Source: Leptotrichiaceae bacterium (GTDB lineage Bacteria > Fusobacteriota > Fusobacteriia > Fusobacteriales > Leptotrichiaceae). Taken from it: a stretch of DNA of 14,320 nucleotides. A program made the position numbers and the translations under genes. This document shows, in pieces, positions 1-7,444 of the stretch (positions are counted from its first letter, which is position 1; every line of letters starts with the position of its first letter). Under the pieces are notes generated by a model that ran no database searches, was not told where the DNA came from, and worked only from the letters and a program-made list of their open reading frames with translations. The stretch lies in the NCBI GenBank assembly GCA_030532815.1, contig JAUNKI010000036.1, positions 1 through 14,320 of the forward strand, written 5' to 3'.

Positions 1-2
1 TC

Positions 3-83
3 TCAGGTACTGGACGTTTTTTTATATTTGTAGGTGAAATAAATCAAAAGTTTATAATAAATAAAATTAATCAAAAATGGTAA
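3..83 (+). CDS. Possible C-terminal tail of an upstream gene (partial)
   Basis: The frame starting at base 3 stays open for 26 codons, with a hydrophobic, glycine-containing start (SGTGRFFIFVGE) followed by an Asn/Lys-rich end, then TAA at 81-83. The other two plus-strand frames stop within 12 codons. It could be the end of a gene that begins before the window, but 26 residues are too few to recognise a family, and chance is a real alternative in this AT-rich DNA. Confidence 0.25.
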   Translation, partial: SGTGRFFIFVGEINQKFIINKINQKW

Positions 84-448
84 AAAAATAAATATAATTA
101 AATTCATATAAATAACATTTGATGATAATTAGAGAAATGAAAATGAACTTTACTGCAAAAGATCTTATACTTATAAGGAAGTTTTCCGCCGCATCAGCAA
201 AAGTGTATTTACGGAAACCGAAAAAAGAACTGTGTTTGTGAGAAAAATTCATTCAAGGCAGTAGTAAGAGCTATTGAGTATGAACTACAAAAAAACTGTG
301 TTTATGAGGAAGCGATCACAATGTACAGTTTTTAAAAATATATATTATTTATAATCGGGGAATTATTTTTAATTTGTGAGGAAACTGCCTTTTTATTTTC
401 AAATTTTTAATTAAAATTCTCTATTTTGTATAATTTTTACAAAAAATA
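84..448. other. Gene-poor intergenic region with decayed-looking sequence
   Basis: No convincing gene is seen. Bases about 170-260 are less AT-rich than their surroundings and read as short, interrupted peptides, which looks like a coding relic. A 15-base sequence is directly repeated with one mismatch: AACTGTGTTTGTGAG at 228-242 and AACTGTGTTTATGAG at 294-308. At 357-389 the minus strand carries a copy of the terminus (CTGTTTCATAA-like, then TTAAAAATAATT) that also occurs at 4091, 10400 and 11563, so this region probably holds a degraded copy of that dispersed element. Confidence 0.5.
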
Positions 449-476
449 TTGACTTTGTAAAAAAATGAGGTATACT
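449..476 (+). promoter_or_regulatory. Sigma70-type promoter of the GatZ-like gene
   Basis: TTGACT at 449-454 and TATACT at 471-476 are separated by 16 bases, 66 bases ahead of the start codon. The motif TTTGTA or its complement TACAAA occurs six times around it (425-430, 438-443, 454-459, 493-498, 510-515, 523-528), including two inverted pairs, which could be operator half-sites. No regulator gene lies in the window. Confidence 0.65.
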
Positions 477-542
477 TATGGTGAAATAAAAATACAAAAT
501 ATATATTAATTTGTAAATAATATACAAAAGGAGGAACAGAAA

Positions 543-1808
543 ATGTGTAAAATAACATTGACTGAAGTTGTAAAAAAGGGTCTGAAAATGAAAAAAGAAG
601 ACAGGGCATGTATGCTGGGGATAGGTCCGATGTCTAAAATGCTTATAAAAGCAAGCATTTTACTCGCTAAGGAAAAGGATTTTCCTTTAATGTTCATAGC
701 AAGCAGAAATCAGGTGGATTCTAAGGAACTTGGAGGAGGATATGTATGTAACTGGGATCAGAAAGCTTTTTCAGATGCAATAAAAAATACGGCAGATGAA
801 GTGGGATTTGACGGACTTTATTATTTATGCAGGGATCACGGAGGGCCTTGGCAGAGAGATAAGGAGAGAAAGGAGCATTTACCCGAAGATGAAGCAATGA
901 AGTTGGGGAAACAGTCATATATAGGAGATTTGGAAAACGGATTTGATCTGTTGCATATTGATCCTACAAAAGACCCTTATGTAGTGGGGAAAGCTATAGA
1001 TGTAGATGTGGTGCTGAGAAGAACGGTTGAATTGATAGAATATGTGGAAAAAGAAAGAATAGCAAGGGGATTGCCTGAAATAAGCTATGAAGTGGGAACT
1101 GAAGAGACAAACGGAGGACTTACCTCAGTAGAATCTTATGAGTTTTTTATTCAGGAATTAATGAAAGAACTGGATAGGAAAAAGCTGCCTCATCCGTGTT
1201 TTATAGTAGGGCAGACAGGTACACTTACAAGATTTACGGAAAATATCGGTCATTTTAATGCCGAAGCTTCAAAAAAACTTTCGACAGTTGCGGAGAAATA
1301 CGGAGTAGGATTAAAGGAACATAACGGAGATTATCAGGATGAAGGAATACTTCTGGCACATACTGCATTGGGAATAACTGCCATGAATGTAGCTCCTGAA
1401 TACGGAACTGTGGAAACAAGAGCATATTTGAAATTAGCGGAGTTGGAAGAAATGCTTTATGAGGAAAAACTGATTTCCGAAAAATCAAATCTGAAAAACT
1501 GTATAAGAAAGGAAGCAGTGGAAAGTAGAAGGTGGGAAAAATGGATGACTGACGATACTGTTTCAAAAACAAGTGAGGAACTTTTACAAAATGAAGAGTT
1601 AATAAATATAATAACTGATATAAGCGGACATTACACATTTAACAATGATATTGTGAAAAAGGAAATTAAAAATTTATTTGAAAATCTGGCAGAAGCAGGA
1701 ATAAACCCTGAAGAATATGTAATATATAAATTGAAAGAATCTCTGGATAAATATGTGGAATGTTTTAATTTAAAGGGATATACGTCAAGATTGAAAAGTG
1801 AAATATAA
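543..1808 (+). CDS. GatZ/KbaZ-family protein (tagatose-bisphosphate aldolase accessory subunit or ketohexose-phosphate epimerase relative)
   Basis: 421 residues, the usual length of the GatZ/KbaZ/AgaZ family (Pfam PF08013). Conserved-looking blocks are NQVD (56-59), RDHGGP (97-102), HIDPT (138-142), EVGTEETNGG (183-192), VGQTGT (222-227), KEHNGDY (258-264) and VAPEYG (283-288). In E. coli, GatZ and KbaZ support the class II tagatose-1,6-bisphosphate aldolases GatY and KbaY; other family members have been reported to epimerise fructose-6-phosphate and tagatose-6-phosphate at C4. The start has an AGGAGG about 8 bases upstream. No GatY/KbaY-type catalytic subunit and no sugar-phosphate kinase are visible nearby. 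The next genes are a fructose-family PTS, so the product probably acts on the phosphorylated sugar that PTS delivers. Family assignment is firm; the exact reaction is inferred. Confidence 0.85.
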   Translation: MCKITLTEVVKKGLKMKKEDRACMLGIGPMSKMLIKASILLAKEKDFPLMFIASRNQVDSKELGGGYVCNWDQKAFSDAIKNTADEVGFDGLYYLCRDHGGPWQRDKERKEHLPEDEAMKLGKQSYIGDLENGFDLLHIDPTKDPYVVGKAIDVDVVLRRTVELIEYVEKERIARGLPEISYEVGTEETNGGLTSVESYEFFIQELMKELDRKKLPHPCFIVGQTGTLTRFTENIGHFNAEASKKLSTVAEKYGVGLKEHNGDYQDEGILLAHTALGITAMNVAPEYGTVETRAYLKLAELEEMLYEEKLISEKSNLKNCIRKEAVESRRWEKWMTDDTVSKTSEELLQNEELINIITDISGHYTFNNDIVKKEIKNLFENLAEAGINPEEYVIYKLKESLDKYVECFNLKGYTSRLKSEI

Positions 1809-1925
1809 AAATAAAATTTCTTCCTGTTTATATTCAATATTTCCTTGTATTTACTATGTTGTACTGTACTTTTATTTGAATTAAAGATAAAAAATAATAA
1901 AAAAAAATAAAAATAAATAAATAAC

Positions 1926-1953
1926 TTGACAAAACGATAAAACAGGGTATATT
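1926..1953 (+). promoter_or_regulatory. Promoter of the PTS genes
   Basis: A perfect -35 TTGACA at 1926-1931 and TATATT at 1948-1953 with a 16-base spacer, 39 bases before the EIIA start codon. It suggests that the PTS genes can be transcribed separately from the GatZ-like gene, although no clear terminator is seen between them. Confidence 0.65.
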
Positions 1954-1992
1954 AAAAATAGAAGGACAATAAAATCTGAGAGGAAGAAAAAC

Positions 1993-2484
1993 ATGGATAT
2001 AAGAGAATTAATAAGTGAAAAACTTATTTGCCTTGATTTTAAAGGAAATAATAAAGAAGAAATTTTAAATGTAATGGGAAAATTGATATCGGAAAACGGA
2101 AGACTTCACAATGAAAAATATGGAGAAAAAGAAGCTTTAAAAGGTTTTTCGGATTCTGTAAGGGAAAGAGAAAAAATATTTGCGACGGCAGTAGGATTTT
2201 CATTCGCAATACCTCACGGAAAATGTGAATATGTAAAACACTCTTCAATTGCCTATCTCAGACTTACTAATGAAATAAAATGGTCAGAAGATGAGAAAGT
2301 ACGTCATATTTTCATGATAGGTGTTTCAGATGAAAATGAAGGAGAAGAACATTTGAAAATTTTAATTAAACTGTCTACGGCAATATTGGACGATAAGTTC
2401 AGAGAAAGGCTGGATAAATCCGAAACAAAGACTCAGGTAATGGAATTGATGAAAGAGTATTCTGAAAGAGAAAGAGCAGTTTGA
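1993..2484 (+). CDS. PTS EIIA component, fructose/mannitol family
   Basis: 163 residues, a stand-alone EIIA domain of the fructose-mannitol type. It would accept phosphate from HPr on a histidine and pass it to the cysteine of EIIB. The active site is visible as FAIPHGK with the phospho-histidine at position 75. The N-terminal ISEKLICLDFKGNNKEEILN segment is the usual opening of this domain. The start codon follows GAGAGGAAG. EIIB begins 39 bases after the stop and EIIC follows, so the three PTS proteins are separate chains rather than the fused FruA arrangement. The sugar cannot be read from EIIA. Confidence 0.9.
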   Translation: MDIRELISEKLICLDFKGNNKEEILNVMGKLISENGRLHNEKYGEKEALKGFSDSVREREKIFATAVGFSFAIPHGKCEYVKHSSIAYLRLTNEIKWSEDEKVRHIFMIGVSDENEGEEHLKILIKLSTAILDDKFRERLDKSETKTQVMELMKEYSERERAV

Positions 2485-2523
2485 AATAAATTAATATAGA
2501 AAGGAAATGAGGTAATCTCATTA

Positions 2524-2862
2524 ATGGTGAAAAATATGAAAATAGTGGGGATAACAGCATGTCCGTCAGGAGTAGCTCATACATATATGGCGGCAGAAGC
2601 ACTGAAAAAAGCGGCTATTGCCAAAGGGCATGAAATTAAAGTGGAAACTCAGGGGCAGATAGGTCTGGAAAATGAAATTACGCAGGAAGAAGCAGATGCT
2701 GCAGATGTAGTAGTTCTGACAACGGATATAGGACTTAAAAATACTGAAAGATTCAAAGGAAAGACTATTGTCAGAATAGGTATAAGCGACCTTGTGAAAA
2801 AAGCACCGACTTTAATAGAAAAAATAGAGGAGGCTTTGAAAAACAGAAGTAAAAAAGTTTAA
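2524..2862 (+). CDS. PTS EIIB component, fructose family
   Basis: 112 residues. The domain opens with KIVGITACPSGVAHTYMAAE, the signature of fructose-specific EIIB, with the phospho-cysteine at position 13. It takes phosphate from EIIA and gives it to the sugar moved by EIIC. An internal ATG at 2536 (MKIVGITACP), with GGTGA 5 bases ahead, matches where relatives commonly begin, so the true protein may be four residues shorter. The upstream ATG has a GAGG 11 bases before it. No transmembrane segments are present; it should be cytosolic and bound to EIIC. Confidence 0.92.
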   Translation: MVKNMKIVGITACPSGVAHTYMAAEALKKAAIAKGHEIKVETQGQIGLENEITQEEADAADVVVLTTDIGLKNTERFKGKTIVRIGISDLVKKAPTLIEKIEEALKNRSKKV

Positions 2863-2938
2863 AACTGAACATAAAAAATAAATGCAGCGGAAAGAATACG
2901 GGAAAGTGAATGAAAATAAAATAAAAAAGGAGAATATT

Positions 2939-4003
2939 ATGTTAGATTTATTGAAGAATACAAAACAGCATTTAATGACCGGAGTTTCATATATGATACC
3001 TTTCTGTGTTGCAGGGGGAGTTTTACTGGCGTTGGCAGTAATGTTTTCGGGAAAGGCGGCTGTTCCTGAAACGGGATTGTTAAAACATATGTCTGATATA
3101 GGAATTGCGGGACTTACGTTATTTATTCCCGTGCTGGGAGGATTTATAGCTTATTCCATGGTAGACAGACCTGGAATAGCACCGGGAATGATAGGAGCAT
3201 ATTTGGCAAACTCCAAAGGAGGAGGTTTTCTGGGAGCAATAGTAGCAGGTATCATTGCAGGAATAACAGTTCATTATCTTAAAAAAATAAAGGTTCCCAA
3301 AGTTATGAGTTCAGTAATGCCGATTTTCATTATTCCTTTACTAGGAACATTTATAGTAGGAATGCTCATACTGTTATTTATAGGAGAACCTATAGGAGCT
3401 TTTATGGAAGGGTTATCTGCATGGCTTAACGGTATGCAGAACAGCTCGAAAATTATACTGGGAATAATATTGGGAGCTATGATTACTTTTGATATGGGAG
3501 GTCCTCTTAATAAAACCGCATTTTTCTTTGCTGTGGCAATGATTCCCACAAACCCCTCACTAATGGCTTCGGTAGCGGTAGCGGTATGTACGCCGCCTTT
3601 AGGACTGGCATTGGCGACATTTATATTTAAGAAAAAATTTACGATTGCTGAATGTGAATCCGGGAAAGCCGCTCTTGTAATGGGGTGTATAGGAATAACT
3701 GAAGGAGCAATACCTTTTGCTGCGGCAGATCCTGTCAGAGTAATTCCTTCAATTATGATAGGAGGTGCAGCTGCTTCTGTAGTATCACTTTTAATTGGAG
3801 CGACAAGTCAGGCGGCTTGGGGAGGACTTATAGTTTTACCTGTTGTTACAAATAAAATAGGATATATAATAGCAATAACAATAGGTACAGTTATAACTGC
3901 AGTAATAGTGTCCGTACTGAAAAAAGAGGTGGTGGATGAAGTACTTATTGAAGAGAAAAATGAGAACAGTGATGATCTTGAACTTGACATAACATTCGGA
4001 TAA
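2939..4003 (+). CDS. PTS EIIC component, fructose family (membrane permease)
   Basis: 354 residues from the ATG at 2939, which has AAGGAG close upstream. The frame extends back to an ATG at 2882, but that one has no ribosome site and would add 19 charged residues. The protein is strongly hydrophobic with about nine or ten membrane segments. It carries family blocks DRPGIAPG (76-83), MGGPLNK (186-192) and GITEGAIPFAAADP (252-265), the last being a hallmark of fructose-type EIIC. The C-terminus is a short acidic tail. It forms the sugar channel for the EIIA and EIIB encoded just upstream. Candidate substrates are fructose, tagatose or another ketohexose; the GatZ-family neighbour favours a tagatose-type route, by inference. 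Confidence 0.9.
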   Translation: MLDLLKNTKQHLMTGVSYMIPFCVAGGVLLALAVMFSGKAAVPETGLLKHMSDIGIAGLTLFIPVLGGFIAYSMVDRPGIAPGMIGAYLANSKGGGFLGAIVAGIIAGITVHYLKKIKVPKVMSSVMPIFIIPLLGTFIVGMLILLFIGEPIGAFMEGLSAWLNGMQNSSKIILGIILGAMITFDMGGPLNKTAFFFAVAMIPTNPSLMASVAVAVCTPPLGLALATFIFKKKFTIAECESGKAALVMGCIGITEGAIPFAAADPVRVIPSIMIGGAAASVVSLLIGATSQAAWGGLIVLPVVTNKIGYIIAITIGTVITAVIVSVLKKEVVDEVLIEEKNENSDDLELDITFG

Positions 4004-4023
4004 TATAGGATTTCTTTAGTTTT

Positions 4024-4274
4024 AAAGCTGTCTTATAAGTCGGAAAAATATGTTCAGCTGTAATTTTACATTATATTATAATTTTTATGAGAAACTGTTT
4101 CATAAATTAAAAATAATTTTCCAATTGTAAATATTATATATTTTTATAAAAACAGCAAAATATATAAAATTTATAAATTGATATATTTTCCACTTTATGA
4201 AACAATTTCTCTGTAAATTTAAAATGCATTATTTATAGTTTATGAACAGCTGTTTGACTTATTAAGACAGCTTT
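4024..4274. mobile_element. MITE-like element with inverted ends (outer element)
   Basis: AAAGCTGTCTTATAAGTC at 4024-4041 is matched in inverted orientation by GACTTATTAAGACAGCTTT at 4256-4274, with a single-base insertion. Both ends also carry a subterminal CAGCTG (4055-4060 and 4247-4252), so the resemblance goes beyond the very tips. There is no ORF inside. It fills the gap between two convergent transcription units (PTS and nrdG). No target-site duplication is obvious. The ends resemble the GCTGTCT-type tips of some insertion sequences, so it may have been moved by a transposase encoded elsewhere. Confidence 0.6.
4091..4209. mobile_element. Second, smaller inverted-repeat element nested in the first
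   Basis: GAAACTGTTTCATAAA at 4091-4106 is matched in inverted orientation by TTTATGAAACAATTTC at 4194-4209 (15 of 16). The 119-bp unit has no ORF and is almost entirely A and T inside. Its left 35 bases resemble termini near 389, 10400 and 11563. It sits roughly centrally in the larger 4024-4274 element, suggesting insertion of one miniature element into another. Confidence 0.6.
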
Positions 4275-4285
4275 ATATTTTTTAT

Positions 4286-4816
4286 TTACGGTCTACATTC
4301 CTGATTCTGAACTGCGGGAATTTTTCCGAAATCAGTTTTTTTAATAATTCTCTGATTGGAACTTCCTCTGAACTCAAGCTCAGGTGTATACAGCCTTTTT
4401 ATGAAAGGTCCGTCAACGAGTACGTCTATATATTCGAGACATTTTTTTCTGTTTTTATCAAGCTTTATATTTTCAAGGGTATAACCTGTGTAAAGCCATA
4501 TGTTCTTGCCTGTTTTTTCCTTTAAAAATTTCAGGACTTTCAGCATATCCACAGGGTTGTATAAGGGATCTCCTCCGCTGACGGTTATACCATCAAGAAT
4601 GGAATTTTTGTTTATTTCTTCTGCAATAGTTTCAAGCATTTCATAAGTAACCTGTTCACCGTTAAGAGGATTCCATGATTTTTCATTGTGACATCCGGGA
4701 CATTTGTGAGTACAGCCTGAAAAATATAGGGAATATCTGAGTCCGATTCCGTCAACTATCGTTTCTTTAAAAGTTTTTAAAATTCTCAGACTGAAGTCAT
4801 TATTATTTTTATTCAT
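4286..4816 (-). CDS. nrdG: Anaerobic ribonucleotide reductase activating protein NrdG
   Basis: A radical-SAM enzyme of 176 residues that uses a 4Fe-4S cluster and S-adenosylmethionine to install the glycyl radical on NrdD. The cluster motif CTHKCPGC gives cysteines 35, 39 and 42 (C-x3-C-x2-C), followed by SGGDP (80-84), typical of this family. I start at the ATG at 4816, which has GGTGA about 5-7 bases upstream. The frame also has an ATG four codons earlier, but there the only ribosome-like sequence touches the start codon. It lies 61 bases downstream of nrdD on the same strand and is evidently co-transcribed from the nrdD promoter. Confidence 0.93.
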   Translation of the reverse strand: MNKNNNDFSLRILKTFKETIVDGIGLRYSLYFSGCTHKCPGCHNEKSWNPLNGEQVTYEMLETIAEEINKNSILDGITVSGGDPLYNPVDMLKVLKFLKEKTGKNIWLYTGYTLENIKLDKNRKKCLEYIDVLVDGPFIKRLYTPELEFRGSSNQRIIKKTDFGKIPAVQNQECRP

Positions 4817-4877
4817 AAAAATCACCATCCTTTACTATTTTCAGATTGTCTTACTTTTTCAATTAAATGCTTTTAAT

Positions 4878-7004
4878 TTATATTCCATGTTTTACACGAT
4901 CTTTTTCTTCAGCTTTTTTTGCACTGTTCCAACAATCCAGATCTCCTGTAAGATATCCTGTAATTCTTCTTATTTTTGAAATATCACGACTTCCGCATAC
5001 AGGACATTCGTCATTTATTATACTTTCGGTCCCGCATGTTCTGCATCTGTCCACAGGATGGTTTATTGAACCGTAGCCTATTTCGCTGTCTTTCATGGTT
5101 TTTACTATTTTTAATATTACACTTATATTTTTTCTTGCTTCTCCGTCCAATTCCACATATGTAATATGTCCTGACCTTGTTAAATTATGAAAGGGAGCCT
5201 CTTTTTTTATTTTTTCAAAAATTCCTATTTCATTTTTTACATCAATATGAAATGAATTTACATAGTAGTCCCGATCAGTTACATTGGGAATTTCTCCGAA
5301 CTCTTTTTTATCAATTTTTAAAAATCTTCCTGCAAGGCTCTCAGCCGGAGTTGCCAGAACCGAATAATTCAGTTTATGAATTTTCTTCAGTTCATCAGTT
5401 ATTTCATTCATCATTTTTACTGTATTATAAAGTGTACTGTATGCCAACTCACTGTTACTGTGATCAGTGTCGAAAAGTGCATACATTGCATTTGCCCCTC
5501 CTACAAATCCTATACTTAAAGAGCCTGAGTTCAGGACGTCATATAATTCCTCATTGGAATCTAATTTGCCCATGCCTTTCCACAGATCATTTGCACCCAT
5601 AAAAGGAAACTGCTTTGCCAGAGCGGTCTGCTGAAAATGATATCTTTCAAGAAGCTGTTCGGCAACGAGGTAAGTCATCTCTTTTACTTTTGTCTGAAAT
5701 TCCTTTACGAGCATTTCATTTTTTATATTCTGTTTTTCGTGTATATTGTCAAAATTCATTTTTTTCTTCAGTTCTTTTTCCACTTTCTGCCTTGTTCGGA
5801 TGGCAATTCTCGGGAAATTTATACTTGTAAATGACAGATTTCCCCGACCAAGACTGCTTTTTTCCCCGTTCAGATTTTCAAAAACTCTTGTTCTGCAACC
5901 CATTGTGGCAACTTCATATTTATATTTCAAAGGGTCATTAATATTCCATAATTCATGTTTATTAAAAGATGAATCAAGAAAAAGAAAATTAGGGAATAGT
6001 CTTTTGCTTGTAGTTCTGCACGCAAGGAGAAGTAAATCAAAATTCGGTGCGGAAAATTTTATTTCTCCGTTTATTAGTTTTTCAAAATTGTCAATGTTTT
6101 CCATTGCCAGTTTATAATCTTCTTCTGAATAACTGACGCCTTCCTTTACTTTAAAAATCTGTATGGGAAATATAGGTGTCTCTCTTTTTCCCAATCCGTC
6201 TTCAGTAGCTTTCAGAAGTTCCCTCATGACCATTCTTCCTTCTTCGGAACAGTCAGTTCCATAATTAATTGATGAAAATACTACCTGATTTCCTCCTCTT
6301 GAGTGCATTGTATTAAGATTATGAAGGAATCCTTCCATTGCCTGATAAGTTTCAAGACGTGTATCGTCATAGGCAATTTCAAGGAGTCTTTTAATTTGGG
6401 ATTTTTCTATATTGAAATATTCCGAAGTTTTTTCAATTATTTCATTGTCAGGAAGTACAGTATGAATATTTTCATTTATGAAAGCCTTTACCTTTCTGTT
6501 AGTTTCATCAACATAATCAAGGGAAAGAAAACTTAAAATTCTGTATCTGAAATGTCTTCTGAATGATTTTAATACTCCCTTGGCCATATAAAAATCAAAT
6601 GCAGGTATGGATTGCCCTCCATGCTGTTCATTCTGATTTGTCTGAAAAATTATAGTGGCAAGAGTGGCGTAAGTAGTTATACTTTTGGCTTCTCTTATAT
6701 ATCCGTGCTTAGTCTGGAATCCCTTTTCAAACATGTCTGCCAGATCGTACTGCAGACAGGTTGTTGTTTTGCTCGGATAAAAATCCAAGTCGTGAATGTG
6801 TATTTCCCCGTTCTGATGTGCTTCGGAAAATTCAGGAGAAACTAAATTTTCCAATGTGTATATTTTGGAAACTTCACTTGCAAATCTCATCATCTGACCT
6901 GCCGGTGTCATAGAAGACATATTTGCGTTTTCGTTGTTTATATCATTTTTTTCCACTTTTACTATTCCGTCAATTGTATTTTTCAATGTTCCGGATATTT
7001 GCAT
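4878..7004 (-). CDS. nrdD: Anaerobic (class III) ribonucleoside-triphosphate reductase NrdD
   Basis: 708 residues. Reduces ribonucleoside triphosphates to deoxy forms under anaerobic conditions. Visible landmarks: NENAN (24-28), EIHIHDLDFY (66-75), cysteine 83 in the TTTCLQ block, MGCRTRV with cysteine 370, zinc-site cysteines 654, 657, 667 and 670 (two CxxC pairs), and the glycyl-radical motif RITGYLTG with the radical glycine at 683. The start has a strong AGGAGG at 7013-7018. Only about 23 residues precede the NENAN block, whereas E. coli NrdD has an approximately 100-residue ATP-cone there, so this enzyme lacks the N-terminal allosteric ATP-cone. It is followed by nrdG and preceded by NrdR-like boxes. 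Confidence 0.95.
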   Translation of the reverse strand: MQISGTLKNTIDGIVKVEKNDINNENANMSSMTPAGQMMRFASEVSKIYTLENLVSPEFSEAHQNGEIHIHDLDFYPSKTTTCLQYDLADMFEKGFQTKHGYIREAKSITTYATLATIIFQTNQNEQHGGQSIPAFDFYMAKGVLKSFRRHFRYRILSFLSLDYVDETNRKVKAFINENIHTVLPDNEIIEKTSEYFNIEKSQIKRLLEIAYDDTRLETYQAMEGFLHNLNTMHSRGGNQVVFSSINYGTDCSEEGRMVMRELLKATEDGLGKRETPIFPIQIFKVKEGVSYSEEDYKLAMENIDNFEKLINGEIKFSAPNFDLLLLACRTTSKRLFPNFLFLDSSFNKHELWNINDPLKYKYEVATMGCRTRVFENLNGEKSSLGRGNLSFTSINFPRIAIRTRQKVEKELKKKMNFDNIHEKQNIKNEMLVKEFQTKVKEMTYLVAEQLLERYHFQQTALAKQFPFMGANDLWKGMGKLDSNEELYDVLNSGSLSIGFVGGANAMYALFDTDHSNSELAYSTLYNTVKMMNEITDELKKIHKLNYSVLATPAESLAGRFLKIDKKEFGEIPNVTDRDYYVNSFHIDVKNEIGIFEKIKKEAPFHNLTRSGHITYVELDGEARKNISVILKIVKTMKDSEIGYGSINHPVDRCRTCGTESIINDECPVCGSRDISKIRRITGYLTGDLDCWNSAKKAEEKDRVKHGI

Positions 7005-7012
7005 TTTACTAT

Positions 7013-7018
7013 CCTCCT
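7013..7018 (-). promoter_or_regulatory. nrdD ribosome binding site
   Basis: AGGAGG on the minus strand, 8 bases before the ATG at 7004. It fixes the nrdD start and therefore supports the absence of an N-terminal ATP-cone. Confidence 0.85.
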
Positions 7019-7029
7019 GAATTTTTATA

Positions 7030-7059
7030 CATATTGTGTTTTATATAAAACACAATATG
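7030..7059. promoter_or_regulatory. Perfect 30-bp palindrome in the nrdD leader
   Basis: The 15 bases at 7030-7044 are an exact inverted copy of 7045-7059; each arm contains ATATTGTG or its complement. The right arm overlaps the downstream NrdR-like box (7050-7065), and the left arm is a weaker inverted copy of the same box. It lies between the predicted transcription start and the nrdD ribosome site, so it may act as an operator or as a hairpin in the mRNA leader. Confidence 0.7.
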
Positions 7060-7065
7060 TTGTTT
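7050..7065. promoter_or_regulatory. NrdR-like box, downstream copy
   Basis: ACACAATATGTTGTTT resembles the NrdR box consensus (ACAC-A/T-ATAT-N-T-A/T-GTGT) with a weak final triplet. It starts 31 bases from the second copy, about three helical turns, the usual spacing of paired NrdR boxes. NrdR represses ribonucleotide reductase operons when dATP is high. Confidence 0.7.
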
Positions 7066-7074
7066 CTTTTTTTT

Positions 7075-7103
7075 AATATAACACAATATTTTGTATTTTT
7101 CAA
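7075..7103 (-). promoter_or_regulatory. Promoter of nrdDG
   Basis: On the minus strand, TTGAAA (7098-7103) and TATATT (7075-7080) are separated by 17 bases. The upstream NrdR-like box occupies the spacer. The leader to the nrdD start would be about 65 bases. Confidence 0.65.
7081..7096. promoter_or_regulatory. NrdR-like box, upstream copy overlapping the promoter
   Basis: ACACAATATTTTGTAT fits the NrdR box pattern and lies in the spacer between the predicted -10 and -35 elements of the nrdD promoter, a position where a bound repressor would block RNA polymerase. Confidence 0.7.
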
Positions 7104-7125
7104 GTTTTTAATTTTTATATTCGGA

Positions 7126-7443
7126 GCATTTTAATTAAATTAAATTTAAAATACTGAATATTCCCAAGATAAAGATTGTTTCTAACAAAAAATAAAGGTT
7201 AAAAAATAATGGTATATTTACCGTTATTTAATAATCTTTATTTTAATTTTTATATTAGACATTCAAATTTGCCTTAATAACAATACTCATTTTTTCAGTC
7301 GGTTATTGTAAATATGACATTCTTCTGTATAAAAATTATAAAATACATATATTAATGTTATAGGATACTATACGCAAAAACAGGTTTTTACATTACTTCT
7401 CCACATTATTGAAATATTATATTGAAATATTGTTGAAGTTTAT
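7126..7443. other. Intergenic region without a gene
   Basis: No gene is seen. It holds a small imperfect hairpin at 7204-7229 (AAATAATGGTA and TACCGTTATTT around a 4-base loop), followed on the minus strand by a T run and so possibly a backup terminator for the DUF3100 operon. There is also a tandem pair ATTGAAATATT at 7408-7418 and 7421-7431. Nothing else stands out. Confidence 0.5.
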
Positions 7444-7444
7444 A

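Noticed and set aside
1255..1638. 127-codon minus-strand frame opposite the GatZ-like gene
   Set aside because: It lies wholly inside a strongly supported gene, has no ribosome site, and encodes a low-complexity Leu/Phe/Pro-rich product typical of an antisense shadow.
2882..2938. N-terminal extension of EIIC from the ATG at 2882
   Set aside because: No Shine-Dalgarno; the ATG at 2939 has AAGGAG and gives the usual N-terminus.
5177..5602. 141-codon plus-strand frame opposite nrdD, and several others nearby
   Set aside because: Shadow of nrdD; Phe/Leu/His-rich composition, no plausible start region.
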